A DNA stretch of 64,000 nt, taken from Chryseobacterium gilvum (GTDB lineage: Bacteria; Bacteroidota; Bacteroidia; Flavobacteriales; Weeksellaceae). Below the pieces are notes generated by a model, which saw nothing but the letters and a program-made list of their open reading frames with translations, made no database searches and had not been told where the DNA came from. The translations under genes were made by a program, and so were the position numbers. Of this stretch, positions 8,374 through 17,784 are shown in pieces; the first letter of the stretch is position 1, and the number at the start of each line of letters is the position of its first letter. Location of the stretch: contig NZ_JAOTEN010000002.1 in assembly GCF_025628965.1 (NCBI RefSeq), forward strand, positions 682,001 to 746,000. The letters are read 5' to 3'.

Positions 8374-8613
8374 TCACTTTTTTGAAAGCTCATCAAGTCT
8401 TTTTCTGTCTTTTGAAGACAAATCGTTGATTCCGTTTTTGCCCATTTTGCTGAGAAGACGGTCGATTTCCTTTTCTCTTTCGCGCTTATCAGCATTGAAT
8501 TGCTGATCTAGAGTCAGGTTTTTAGGCTGATCCGGATAGAAGCGGTTTTTGATTCTATCCCGGTTAAAATACCAGACAACAGCAATGATTATAAGTGCTA
8601 AAATAAAATACAT
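8374..8613 (-). CDS. small membrane protein with DUF6576-like C terminus
   Basis: A 79-aa protein with one N-terminal transmembrane helix (residues 2-16) and a basic cytoplasmic part. The C terminus (EIDRLLSKMGKNGINDLSSK) resembles the short helical element at the end of Bacteroidota rhomboid-like proteins (DUF6576). The role is unknown. It lies between the DksA-like gene and the DUF2683 gene in the ileS-lspA run. Confidence 0.65.
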   Translation of the reverse strand: MYFILALIIIAVVWYFNRDRIKNRFYPDQPKNLTLDQQFNADKREREKEIDRLLSKMGKNGINDLSSKDRKRLDELSKK

Positions 8614-8705
8614 AATTCCTATATATAATTAAAAATTAGGTTTATATAATGCTTTAAAACATTGTATAAACCCAATAATTATGTACAAAAATAAGATAAA
8701 ATTAT

Positions 8706-9086
8706 TTATCTCTGCATGTTTTTAGCTTCAATGCTGAGTGTAGCGTGAGGAACCGCAAGAAGTCTTTCTTTCGGAATGAGTTTCCCGGTTACTCTGCAGA
8801 CACCGTATGTTTTATTTTCTATTCGGATTAAGGCATTTTTAAGATCTCTTACAAATTTTTCCTGTCTTCCTGCCAAAATAGAATTCTGCTCTTTGCTCAA
8901 GGTTTCTGCACCTTCTTCAAAGGCTTTGAAAGTAGGAGAAGTATCATCGGTACCATTATTCTGGTCATTGATGAAACTTTCTCTGATCAGCTGAAGATCT
9001 TTCTCCGCTTTTTCTATTTTTTCTTTGATTATTTTTTTAAATTCCTGTAAATCAGAATCATTATATCTTACTCTTTCGTCTTGCAT
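8706..9086 (-). CDS. TraR/DksA-family protein with degenerate zinc finger
   Basis: A 126-aa protein with an N-terminal coiled coil (residues 12-40 and 60-92) and a C-terminal DksA-type finger. Of the four zinc cysteines only C97 remains; the others are T100, S118 and A121 in YGVCRVTG and ATLSIEAK. DksA proteins bind the secondary channel of RNA polymerase and act with ppGpp. A role of that kind is plausible but the metal site is lost. It sits 59 bases after ileS, a conserved arrangement in Bacteroidota. Confidence 0.85.
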   Translation of the reverse strand: MQDERVRYNDSDLQEFKKIIKEKIEKAEKDLQLIRESFINDQNNGTDDTSPTFKAFEEGAETLSKEQNSILAGRQEKFVRDLKNALIRIENKTYGVCRVTGKLIPKERLLAVPHATLSIEAKNMQR

Positions 9087-9145
9087 GGTTTTTTTTCTTT
9101 TTAATAAAATTATAAAAAGGAATTTTGAATAGGAATAATTATATA

Positions 9146-12100
9146 TTAATTTTTTTCAATATTCACCTTAAAATTCCGGTCATCAATGTCAATTTCGTTA
9201 AAATTTGAAAGTGAAGGTACAATTTCTATTTTATTTGACAAAACCTCGGAAGAAATATATGCTTCATTTTGTCTGATCTGCTCCAAAAACGGTGTGTTTT
9301 CTTCCAAAATAATGCGTATTTTGTCTGTTAATTCAAAATTTTTGTCTTTTCTGATATTTTGAATCCTGTTAATAAATTCTCTTGCAACCCCTTCAGATTT
9401 CAACTCTTCTGTGAGCGTCAAATCTAATGCCACAGTTGTTTTTCCATCAGAAGTTACTGTCCATCCCGGAATGTCTTTTGTAAAAATTTCTACATCAGCG
9501 ATCGTGATTTCGTATCCCTGAATAGCTATTTTCCCTTCTTTTTCCAGAGATGAAATCTGTTCTACAGAAAGATTACTGATCTCATTCCCAACTACTTTCA
9601 TGTCTTTCCCAAGTCTTGATCCGAGCGTTTTAAAGTTGGGCTTAATTTGTTTTACAATTAAATGGGAAGCTTCTTCCGCATTGATTAGCTGCAATTCTTT
9701 AACATTAACTTCTTGTTTAATTAATTCGCTTACTGCCGCAATCTGTTCCTGGGTCTTTTGATCTAAAACAGGAATCAGCACTTTTTGCAAGGGTTGACGC
9801 ACTTTTACGTTTTCCTTTTTTCTTAATGAGAAAACCATACTGGTAATGCTTTGCGCCAAATGTGTTTTTTCTACCAGATCCTGATCAATCAGGCTGTCAT
9901 CGGCAACCGGGAAATCTGTTAAGTGAATAGATTTGTTATTTTCTTTTCCGGTCACATTATTTAAATCCTGATACAATTGATCCATAAAAAATGGTGCAAT
10001 TGGTGCAGACAGTTTGGCAACGGTTTCCAAACACGTATATAAAGTCTGGTAAGCAGAGATTTTGTCATCAGAATAATCTCCTTTCCAGAAACGTCTTCTG
10101 CATAATCGTACATACCAGTTACTTAAGTTGTCATTTACAAAATTACTGATGGCTCTTGCCACTCTTGTCGGCTCGTAATCTTCGTAGAATGCTTTTACTT
10201 CTTTGATTAATAAATTGAGTTCAGATAAAATCCACCGGTCAATTTCAGGGCGGTTTTGAATGTCTTTTTCAGCATACTTAAATCCGTCAACATTAGCGTA
10301 TAAAGCGAAAAATGAATAGGTATTATACAGCGTTCCGAAGAATTTTCGTCGCACCTCATCAATTCCTTCGATGTCAAACTTCAGGTTTTCCCAAGGATTG
10401 GCATTCGAAATCATGTACCAACGTGTCGCATCCGGACCGTAAACCGCAAGCGTTTCAAACGGATCAACTGCATTGCCCAGTCGTTTAGACATTTTCTGGC
10501 CGTTTTTATCCAGAACCAATCCGTTGCTCATCACGTTTTTATACGCTACGGAATCAAATACCGCCGTTCCGATGGCATGAAGTGTATAAAACCATCCACG
10601 AGTCTGGTCTACCCCTTCTGCGATGAAATCTGCAGGGAATGCTTTATTAGAATCAATTAATTCTTTATTTTCGAAAGGATAATGCAATTGTGCATATGGC
10701 ATTGAGCCGGAATCGAACCAGACATCAATCAGATCATTTTCACGGCTCATCGCTTTTCCGGAATCTGAAACCAAAATCACTTTGTCAACGATATTTTTAT
10801 GCAGATCAACCAAAGAATAATTTTCTTCAGACATATTTCCGATCTCAAACCCTTTGAAAGGATTTTCTTCCATAAAGCCGGCTTTGATCGATTTTTCGAT
10901 CTCATTATATAATTCTTCTACAGAACCGATGATTGTCTCTTCTTTCAAATCTTCCGTTCTCCAGATTGGCAACGGAATTCCCCAATATCTTGAGCGGGAA
11001 AGGTTCCAGTCGTTCACATTTTCCAGCCAGTTCGCAAAACGACCTTCTCCGGTTGATTTTGGCTTCCAGTTGATTTCTTTGTTTAAATCTACCAGTCTGT
11101 CTTTTACAGCGGTCATTTTTACAAACCAGGAATCCAACGGATAATATAATAAAGGCTCATCAGTTCTCCAGCTGTGTGGGTAACTGTGAACATATTTTTC
11201 TACTTTGAAAGCTTTATTTTCTTCTTTTAAACGAATTGCGATTTCAACATCAACAGACTTTTCTGGGGCTGATCCTGCATCATAATATTCATTTTTGACA
11301 TATTTACCGGCAAAATCTCCCATATGAGCAGTAAATTTCCCTTGCATATCTACTAAAGGAACCGGATTTCCGTTTTCATTTAAAACCAACATCGGCGGAA
11401 CTTCCGGTGTTGCTTCTTTGGCAACTTTTGCATCATCCGCACCAAAAGTAGGTGCAGTATGAACAATTCCCGTTCCGTCTTCGGTGGTCACAAAATCTCC
11501 TGAAATCACTCTGAATGCGTTCTCCGGATTTTGGTATGGTAAAGCGTAAGGTAAAAGCTGTTCATATCTAATTCCAACCAAATCTGAACCTTTGAATTCT
11601 GCCAGAATTTGGTAGGGGATAACTTTACTTTCTGAAGTATAATTGTTAAAATCTTCATCTGTTCCTTCAGCGAATTTTTTTCCAAACTGTTTTCCAACCA
11701 AAGGTTTAGCCAAAACAATATTAATGGGTTCAAAAGTGTATTGGTTAAATGTTTTTACTAAAACGTAATCGATTTTTGGACCGACCGTTAAGGCGGTATT
11801 GGAAGGCAACGTCCAAGGAGTAGTCGTCCATGCTAAAAAATGGATATCTCCGAAACCCTGTAAAAAGGAAGGTAATGTTTCTGGTAATGTTTTAAACTGA
11901 GCCACAATAGTCGTGTCAGAAACATCGCGATACGCTCCGGGTTGGTTGACTTCATGCGAAGAAAGCCCGGTTCCCGCTTTCGGAGAATACGGCTGAATGG
12001 TGTAGCCTTTATACAATAATCCTTTATCATACAACTGCTTCAGCAGCCACCAAACCGTCTCCATATATTTTGACTTGTACGTAATATACGGATCTTCAAG

Positions 12101-12532
12101 ATCTACCCAATAGCCAATTTTTTCTGTAAGATGGTTCCATACGTCGGTGTAGCGCATTACGGCTTCACGACAGGCTTTGTTGTAATCTTCGATTGAAATT
12201 TTTTTGCCAATATCTTCTTTTGTAATTCCAAGTTCTTTTTCAACTCCTAATTCTACCGGAAGTCCGTGAGTGTCCCAACCTGCTTTACGGAAAACCTGTT
12301 TCCCGTTCTGCGTCTGATAACGGCAGAAAATATCTTTCAACGCTCTTGCCATCACGTGGTGAATTCCCGGCATTCCGTTGGCAGAAGGCGGACCTTCGTA
12401 GAATACAAACTCAGGATTTCCTTCTCGCGTTTCTACACTTTTTGCAAATGTATTATGGGCTTTCCAGAATTCAGAAACGTTTTCCGCGACGTCTATAAGA
12501 TTGAGGTTTTTATATTCTTTAAATTGGCTCAT
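9146..12532 (-). CDS. ileS: isoleucyl-tRNA synthetase
   Basis: Class I synthetase of 1128 aa that charges tRNA-Ile. Near residue 50 the HIGH-type signature reads NGMPGIHH, and the KMSKS loop is GQKMSKRLGNAV. WDTHGLPVE and the editing-domain segment DDAKVAKEA are present. The protein lacks the C-terminal zinc cysteines of the E. coli enzyme and ends in a DUF5915-like anticodon region. The length and architecture suggest the IleS2, eukaryote-like clade, which is typical for Bacteroidota. It heads the minus-strand run to trpS. Confidence 0.97.
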   Translation of the reverse strand: MSQFKEYKNLNLIDVAENVSEFWKAHNTFAKSVETREGNPEFVFYEGPPSANGMPGIHHVMARALKDIFCRYQTQNGKQVFRKAGWDTHGLPVELGVEKELGITKEDIGKKISIEDYNKACREAVMRYTDVWNHLTEKIGYWVDLEDPYITYKSKYMETVWWLLKQLYDKGLLYKGYTIQPYSPKAGTGLSSHEVNQPGAYRDVSDTTIVAQFKTLPETLPSFLQGFGDIHFLAWTTTPWTLPSNTALTVGPKIDYVLVKTFNQYTFEPINIVLAKPLVGKQFGKKFAEGTDEDFNNYTSESKVIPYQILAEFKGSDLVGIRYEQLLPYALPYQNPENAFRVISGDFVTTEDGTGIVHTAPTFGADDAKVAKEATPEVPPMLVLNENGNPVPLVDMQGKFTAHMGDFAGKYVKNEYYDAGSAPEKSVDVEIAIRLKEENKAFKVEKYVHSYPHSWRTDEPLLYYPLDSWFVKMTAVKDRLVDLNKEINWKPKSTGEGRFANWLENVNDWNLSRSRYWGIPLPIWRTEDLKEETIIGSVEELYNEIEKSIKAGFMEENPFKGFEIGNMSEENYSLVDLHKNIVDKVILVSDSGKAMSRENDLIDVWFDSGSMPYAQLHYPFENKELIDSNKAFPADFIAEGVDQTRGWFYTLHAIGTAVFDSVAYKNVMSNGLVLDKNGQKMSKRLGNAVDPFETLAVYGPDATRWYMISNANPWENLKFDIEGIDEVRRKFFGTLYNTYSFFALYANVDGFKYAEKDIQNRPEIDRWILSELNLLIKEVKAFYEDYEPTRVARAISNFVNDNLSNWYVRLCRRRFWKGDYSDDKISAYQTLYTCLETVAKLSAPIAPFFMDQLYQDLNNVTGKENNKSIHLTDFPVADDSLIDQDLVEKTHLAQSITSMVFSLRKKENVKVRQPLQKVLIPVLDQKTQEQIAAVSELIKQEVNVKELQLINAEEASHLIVKQIKPNFKTLGSRLGKDMKVVGNEISNLSVEQISSLEKEGKIAIQGYEITIADVEIFTKDIPGWTVTSDGKTTVALDLTLTEELKSEGVAREFINRIQNIRKDKNFELTDKIRIILEENTPFLEQIRQNEAYISSEVLSNKIEIVPSLSNFNEIDIDDRNFKVNIEKN

Positions 12533-12682
12533 TGTAGTATCTCAATTTCGTTGATTAATGAAGTTGGCAAATTTAGTGATTTTTTGTCGTTTTATAATAT
12601 ATGTTTATTTTGAAAGCTTCGATTAAAAACTTTAATTTCAGAATGATATCAGAGGAACAATTTTTTTAAACCGTTTAAACAA

Positions 12683-12712
12683 TTGATCTTTTGATTTTAA
12701 ATAATAAATTTG
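12683..12712 (+). promoter_or_regulatory. promoter of the plus-strand pigment arm (TTG-N19-TAAATTTG)
   Basis: TTG at 12683-12685 and TAAATTTG at 12705-12712 are exactly 19 bases apart and match the consensus well. The -7 box overlaps the only in-frame start codon (TTG at 12710) that follows the stop at 12698. Transcription would therefore start inside the apparent coding sequence, which argues for a downstream start codon. Confidence 0.6.
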
Positions 12713-14035
12713 TCTTCTAAATTTAAACTATTGGAACTGTATCCGTCAATCGAAAAATCGAATTTTCAGGAAATTGAAAAATTTCAGGAGCACAAACTCC
12801 GGGAGCTTTTAATATATCTTGAATCGTATTCACCTTTCTATAAGAGACTTTTCAAAGAAAATAATATTAACATTGCCGATATTCTGACGCTGGAAGATTT
12901 ACAGAAAATTCCGACCACGACAAAAAATGATATTCAGCAGAATAATGATGATTTTTTCTGCGTTTCCAATGATAAAATTGTGGATTACAGTACAACTTCG
13001 GGAACTTTAGGCGATCCTGTAACCTTCGGTTTGTCAGATAACGATCTTGAAAGGCTGGCTTATAACGAAGCGATTTCTTTTGTTTGTGCAGGAATTCAAA
13101 AGGGAGACGTGGTACAGATGATCACTACCATTGATAAACGGTTTATGGCGGGTTTGGCATATTTTCTAGGTTTGAGAAAAATGGGGGCAAGTGTTGTAAG
13201 AATGGGACCGGGAATTCCCGAACTGCAATGGGATTCAATTTCCCGGTATCAGCCGAAATATCTCATTACCGTTCCGTCTTTTTTACTGAAAATGATTGAT
13301 TATGCTGAAAAGCACGGAATTGACTATAAGAATTCAAGTGTTTACGGTGCAGTTTGTATTGGGGAAAGTATAAAAAATCAGGATTTTACGGATAATATCC
13401 TTTCGCAAAAGATCAAAGAAAAATGGAATATTAAATTATTCTCCACGTATGCTTCTACAGAAATGGGTACGGCCTTTACAGAATGCGAATATCAGATCGG
13501 GGGCCATCAACATCCGGAGTTAATCATCACTGAGATTCTTGATGATGAAGAAAATCCTGTAAAAGAAGGAGAAAGTGGGGAACTGGTTATTACCACTTTA
13601 GGTGTGGAAGCGATTCCTTTATTGAGATTCAAAACCGGGGATGTTGTAAAAGCCCATTACGAGCCTTGCCAATGCGGAAGAAACACCATGCGATTGGGTC
13701 CTGTTGTCGGAAGAAAGCAGCAGATGATCAAATATAAAGGAACTACTTTATATCCGCCTGCAATGAATGATATCCTTAATGATTTTACGAATATCTTATG
13801 TTACCAGATCGTTATTCAGTCTAATGAAATCGGGTTGGATGAAATTATCATTAAAATAAGTACAGACAGCGATTCTGAGAATTTTGTGAATGAAGTGAGG
13901 GATCATTTCCGGGCCAAATTGCGGGTAAGCCCCAAAATTGAAATGGTAGATTTTGAAGTTTTATCGAAAACGGTTTATAATCCGGCAAGCAGAAAACCGG
14001 CTACTTTTATCGATTTAAGGCAATTTGATAAATAG
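12710..14035 (+). CDS. phenylacetate-CoA ligase-like AMP-forming enzyme (aryl acid activation)
   Basis: ANL-superfamily adenylate-forming enzyme of 441 aa. The nucleotide-binding motif is DYSTTSGTLGDPVTF (about residue 95), followed by STYASTEMGTAF and the hinge region VVGRKQQM. Size and motifs fit PaaK-like ligases rather than NRPS A-domains. With tyrosine ammonia-lyase close by, it probably activates p-coumarate or a related aryl acid as starter for the aryl polyene. No ATG exists near the 5' end. TTG at 12710 overlaps a promoter -7 box, so TTG at 12731 (giving ELYPSIEK after the start) may be the real start. It converges with the halogenase-like gene, 8 bases away. Confidence 0.85.
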   Translation: MSSKFKLLELYPSIEKSNFQEIEKFQEHKLRELLIYLESYSPFYKRLFKENNINIADILTLEDLQKIPTTTKNDIQQNNDDFFCVSNDKIVDYSTTSGTLGDPVTFGLSDNDLERLAYNEAISFVCAGIQKGDVVQMITTIDKRFMAGLAYFLGLRKMGASVVRMGPGIPELQWDSISRYQPKYLITVPSFLLKMIDYAEKHGIDYKNSSVYGAVCIGESIKNQDFTDNILSQKIKEKWNIKLFSTYASTEMGTAFTECEYQIGGHQHPELIITEILDDEENPVKEGESGELVITTLGVEAIPLLRFKTGDVVKAHYEPCQCGRNTMRLGPVVGRKQQMIKYKGTTLYPPAMNDILNDFTNILCYQIVIQSNEIGLDEIIIKISTDSDSENFVNEVRDHFRAKLRVSPKIEMVDFEVLSKTVYNPASRKPATFIDLRQFDK

Positions 14036-14043
14036 AAAGATTC

Positions 14044-15291
14044 TTATTGTAACGCCTGCTTCTCGGTTTTTATAAGATTTGCAAGATTTTTTATCACCGT
14101 ATCATGTTTTTTCACGAAAGGATTGTCTTTATTCCACACATAACCTGCCAAAACTGCACAGATTTTCCTTTTTACATCGGGGTTTTCCGGCTGGTGGAAA
14201 AATAATTCCTGAAGATTGCCGGTATACCATTCTTTCACATAGGTTGTGAAAACATCTACCCCATATAGGATATAATCTGCAAATTCTTTTTGCCAATCCA
14301 CTTGTTCTCCGTTCAGCTGTCTTAATGCCAGTTTTGCAGCTGTCATACCGCCTTCTGTGGCAAAAGCCATTCCCGATGAGAAAACCGGATCAAGGAATTC
14401 TGAAGCATTTCCTGTCAAAGCAAATCCATCACCGAATAATTTTTTAACTGAGCAGGAATAATCTTTCAGATGTCTCGGTTCAAAAAGAAACTCTGTATTT
14501 CCGAAACGTTTCACGTAATAATCTGATAAGGAAATTGCTTTTTTCAGTGCTTCTGCAGGATCTCCGTTTTCAGATAACTGATCAATATATTCAGTCGGAC
14601 CCACTATTCCCACACTTGTATTCCCATTTGAAAAAGGGATTACCCAAAGCCAGACTTCAGTTTCAATAATATCAAAAGAGATCAAAGTTCCTTCTACGCC
14701 CTCTTCTCGGTTGATATCTTTAACGTGGGAAAAAATTGCAGAGTGCGGTGATAATTTTGAGGGTTTTTCTAAATCTAAAAGGCGAGGTAAAACTCTGCCG
14801 TAACCGCTGGAATCAATGACGAATTTTGCATGAATTTCTTTCGTTTCCCCATTTTTATTTTTAACAGTGGTTATAGAATCTGTTCCGTTAAACTTGATAT
14901 CGATCACTTCAGTTTCAAACTCAAGATCAATACCCTTATTAATTACTTCCTGAGCCAGCGTATTGTCAAAATCGGCTCTCGGAACCTGCCATGTCCAGTC
15001 CCATCCTTCTCCGAATTTATCACTGAAATCAAAGATACAAACTTCATCCCCTCTTAAAAAACGGGCGCCCAATTTCTTTTCAAACCCCATTTTGTCCAAA
15101 GCCGGAAAAAGTCCTGCTTCATCAAAATGATCCATCACCCTCGGAATTAAGCTTTCGCCAACCACCAATCTAGGAAACTGTGTTTTTTCTACAACTTTCA
15201 CCTTGACGTTATTGTTCTTTAAATAGGAAGAAGATACACAACCGGAAGGTCCCGCCCCGATAACAAGTACATCAACAAATTCTTTGCTCAT
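14044..15291 (-). CDS. flavin-dependent halogenase-like oxidoreductase of the pigment locus
   Basis: FAD enzyme of 415 aa with the Rossmann motif VLVIGAGPSGCVSSSYL at residues 9-25. Both motifs associated with flavin-dependent halogenases are intact: WxWxIP as WLWVIP (214-219) and FxxPxxSxG as FLDPVFSSG (299-307). K72/K73 in FEKKLGARF align with the position of the halogenase active-site lysine. Chlorinated flexirubins are known in flavobacteria, so ring chlorination is a reasonable inference. Hydroxylation by a related monooxygenase cannot be excluded. It is divergent from the lyase gene, with 96 bases between them. Confidence 0.82.
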   Translation of the reverse strand: MSKEFVDVLVIGAGPSGCVSSSYLKNNNVKVKVVEKTQFPRLVVGESLIPRVMDHFDEAGLFPALDKMGFEKKLGARFLRGDEVCIFDFSDKFGEGWDWTWQVPRADFDNTLAQEVINKGIDLEFETEVIDIKFNGTDSITTVKNKNGETKEIHAKFVIDSSGYGRVLPRLLDLEKPSKLSPHSAIFSHVKDINREEGVEGTLISFDIIETEVWLWVIPFSNGNTSVGIVGPTEYIDQLSENGDPAEALKKAISLSDYYVKRFGNTEFLFEPRHLKDYSCSVKKLFGDGFALTGNASEFLDPVFSSGMAFATEGGMTAAKLALRQLNGEQVDWQKEFADYILYGVDVFTTYVKEWYTGNLQELFFHQPENPDVKRKICAVLAGYVWNKDNPFVKKHDTVIKNLANLIKTEKQALQ

Positions 15292-15319
15292 CTTGGTTTT
15301 TTATTTTAAGAATAACTTC

Positions 15320-15363
15320 TATCTTTGCCGCAAAATTAGTGACAAAAAATCATATTTTTACAA
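15320..15363. promoter_or_regulatory. divergent promoters between halogenase-like and lyase genes
   Basis: On the plus strand TATCTTTG (15320-15327) is an exact -7 box for the lyase gene, though the nearest TTG (15293-15295) is 24 bases away. On the minus strand TAATTTTG (15338-15331) is a -7 box for the halogenase-like gene, with TTG at 15363-15361 and a 22-base gap. The two -7 boxes are only three bases apart, so the polymerases would compete. Confidence 0.5.
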
Positions 15364-15387
15364 AATTATATATTATTACTTTAATTA

Positions 15388-16905
15388 ATGAAGATAAATA
15401 ACTTTTTAAAACTGAGCGATTTTCAAAAGATCATTATTGATAATGAAAAAATAGAACTGGATGAGGTACTTCTCAATCGTGTGAATAAGAGTTTTCAGTT
15501 TTTAAAAGAATTTTCAAAAAACAAAGTAATATATGGTGTAAATACAGGTTTCGGACCGATGGCTCAATTTAAAATCAGTGATGAAGATACCCATCAGTTA
15601 CAGTACAATTTAATCAGAAGCCACTCTTCGGGCATTGGAAACCCACTTCCTGCAGATGAAGTGAAAGCATGCATGTTGGCGAGATTAAATACTTTGTCGT
15701 TAGGAAATTCCGGAGTACATGAATCTGTTGTTTTTCTACTTAAAGAGTTAATAAACAGAGATATTACGCCATTGATTTTCGAGCATGGAGGAGTAGGTGC
15801 AAGTGGAGATTTGGTGCAATTGGCTCATCTAGCTTTGGTTTTAATCGGTGAAGGTGAAGTTTTTTATAAAGGTGAAAGAAAATCGACAAAAGACGTTTTT
15901 GAAACCGAAGGGTTAGAACCTATTAAGGTTGAGATCCGTGAAGGTCTCGCTTTGATGAACGGAACTTCCGTAATGTCAGGAATTGGTATTGTTAATGCAT
16001 ACAAAGCCAGTCAGTTAACTGAAATATCCATTTCATTATCTTGTGCCATTAATGAGATTGTTCAGGCCTATGACGATCATTTATCTGAAGCCTTAAACGG
16101 AACCAAACTTCATGAAGGCCAGCAAAAGATTGCTGAAAAAATGCGTTCGCATTTGTCTGACAGTCAATTGATCAGAAAAAGGGCAGATCATTTATATACT
16201 CATTTTGAAGAGCAGGAAAAGGTGTTCAAAGAAAAGGTTCAGGAATATTATTCTTTGAGATGTGTTCCGCAGATTTTAGGGCCTGTTTTAGATACGTTGG
16301 AATATACAGAGAAAGTGCTTGAGAACGAGATCAATTCCGCAAATGATAATCCGATTATCAATGTTGAAGACCAGCATGTTTACCACGGTGGAAACTTTCA
16401 CGGCGATTATATTTCCCTGGAAATGGACAAACTTAAAATTGTGGTAACGAAATTAACCATGCTTGCTGAAAGGCAGCTGAATTATCTTTTAAACTCAAAA
16501 ATCAACGAAATTTTGCCTCCGTTTGTTAATTTAGGCAAATTAGGTTTTAATTTTGGCATGCAGGGTGTTCAGTTTACCGCGACTTCCACCACTGCAGAAA
16601 GCCAAATGCTTTCCAATTCTATGTATGTACACAGCATTCCTAATAATAATGATAATCAGGATATTGTAAGCATGGGGACCAATGCAGCCGTGATCTGCAG
16701 AAAAGTAATAGAAAATGCTTTTGAAGTATTGGCCATTGAAGCGATTACGATCGTTCAGGCCATTGAATATTTAGATTATCAGAATCAGGTTTCGTCTAAA
16801 ACAAAAGAATTGTATGATGAGATCAGGAAAATTATACCAGCTTTTTCAGACGATATGATTATGTATCCATATTTAGAAAAGGTAAAGCAATATTTAAAAA
16901 AATAA
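15388..16905 (+). CDS. tyrosine ammonia-lyase (HAL/PAL family)
   Basis: MIO-dependent ammonia-lyase of 505 aa. The autocatalytic MIO triad is A138-S139-G140 in GGVGASGDLVQL. The catalytic tyrosine is Y49 in VIYGVNTG. H79 in NLIRSHSSG is the selectivity residue that favours tyrosine over phenylalanine. The sequence closely resembles, from memory, the characterised tyrosine ammonia-lyase of Flavobacterium johnsoniae. It releases ammonia from tyrosine to give p-coumarate, the inferred starter of the flexirubin polyene. Annotators often call it histidine ammonia-lyase. It leads the fabG-KS-ACP run. Confidence 0.9.
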   Translation: MKINNFLKLSDFQKIIIDNEKIELDEVLLNRVNKSFQFLKEFSKNKVIYGVNTGFGPMAQFKISDEDTHQLQYNLIRSHSSGIGNPLPADEVKACMLARLNTLSLGNSGVHESVVFLLKELINRDITPLIFEHGGVGASGDLVQLAHLALVLIGEGEVFYKGERKSTKDVFETEGLEPIKVEIREGLALMNGTSVMSGIGIVNAYKASQLTEISISLSCAINEIVQAYDDHLSEALNGTKLHEGQQKIAEKMRSHLSDSQLIRKRADHLYTHFEEQEKVFKEKVQEYYSLRCVPQILGPVLDTLEYTEKVLENEINSANDNPIINVEDQHVYHGGNFHGDYISLEMDKLKIVVTKLTMLAERQLNYLLNSKINEILPPFVNLGKLGFNFGMQGVQFTATSTTAESQMLSNSMYVHSIPNNNDNQDIVSMGTNAAVICRKVIENAFEVLAIEAITIVQAIEYLDYQNQVSSKTKELYDEIRKIIPAFSDDMIMYPYLEKVKQYLKK

Positions 16906-16987
16906 GGAATTTTAAGAAGAGCCGGAATGTTCAACAATAAGCATCGGCTAAATTTATAATCCTAGTTTGGTAAAAAAATAACAATCC

Positions 16988-17719
16988 ATGAAATGTGCAA
17001 TCGTAACAGGAGGTTCCAGAGGTATTGGTAGAGCAATCTGTATAAAACTGGCAGAAGATAAAAATTACCATATCTTAATCAATTACACCTCAAACGAATC
17101 GGCAGCAAACGAAACTTTGGAAAAGGTTAAAGAATTGGGCTCCACGGGAGAAATTCTAAAATTTGATGTCGGGAATACTGAAGAGACTTTAAACGTATTA
17201 GGAAAATGGCAGGAAAATAATCCCGATTCTGTAGTTGAAGTTATCGTGAATAACGCCGGAATTACAAAAGACGGCTTATTTATGTGGATGCCGATTGAGG
17301 ACTGGAATGCAGTGATCAATACCAGTTTAAATGGTTTTTTCAATGTGACGAATTTCTTTATCCAAAAACTGTTACGTAATAAATATGGAAGAATCATCAA
17401 TATGGTTTCAGTTTCCGGGGTAAAGGGAACAGCCGGCCAAACCAATTATTCTGCAGCAAAAGGTGCTGTCGTGGGGGCTACAAAAGCTCTTGCTCAGGAA
17501 GTTGCTAAAAGGAATATTACCGTAAATGCAGTTGCGCCGGGCTTTATCAAAACCGACATGACGCAGGATTTTAATGAAGATGAACTGAAAGCAATGATTC
17601 CAGCTAATAGATTTGGTGAAGCTGAAGAAGTGGCAGATTTGGTTGCGTTCTTAGCGTCAAAAAAATCTTCGTACATCACGGGTGAGGTTATTAATATTAA
17701 TGGTGGAATTTATTCATAA
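16988..17719 (+). CDS. fabG: 3-oxoacyl-ACP reductase (FabG-type)
   Basis: Short-chain dehydrogenase of 243 aa. The NADPH-binding motif is TGGSRGIG (7-14) with NNAG at 88-91. The catalytic set is S141, Y154 and K158 in YSAAK. The C-terminal GEVININGG is typical of FabG. It would reduce the beta-keto group after each elongation of the polyene chain. The main housekeeping fabG should lie elsewhere; this copy is placed between the lyase and the ketosynthase and is presumably dedicated to the pigment. Confidence 0.92.
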   Translation: MKCAIVTGGSRGIGRAICIKLAEDKNYHILINYTSNESAANETLEKVKELGSTGEILKFDVGNTEETLNVLGKWQENNPDSVVEVIVNNAGITKDGLFMWMPIEDWNAVINTSLNGFFNVTNFFIQKLLRNKYGRIINMVSVSGVKGTAGQTNYSAAKGAVVGATKALAQEVAKRNITVNAVAPGFIKTDMTQDFNEDELKAMIPANRFGEAEEVADLVAFLASKKSSYITGEVININGGIYS

Positions 17720-17784
17720 AATCAGGTAGCAGATAATAGAAAGCAGTATTTTATTTACCTGAAATCTTAAACGTACAGTCTAAA

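Noticed and set aside
12710..14035. NRPS adenylation domain
   Set aside because: There is no carrier or condensation domain, and the size and motifs are those of stand-alone PaaK-like ligases.
15388..16905. histidine ammonia-lyase of histidine catabolism
   Set aside because: The His79 selectivity residue, similarity to the flavobacterial tyrosine enzyme and pigment context outweigh it; no hutU/hutI neighbours are present.
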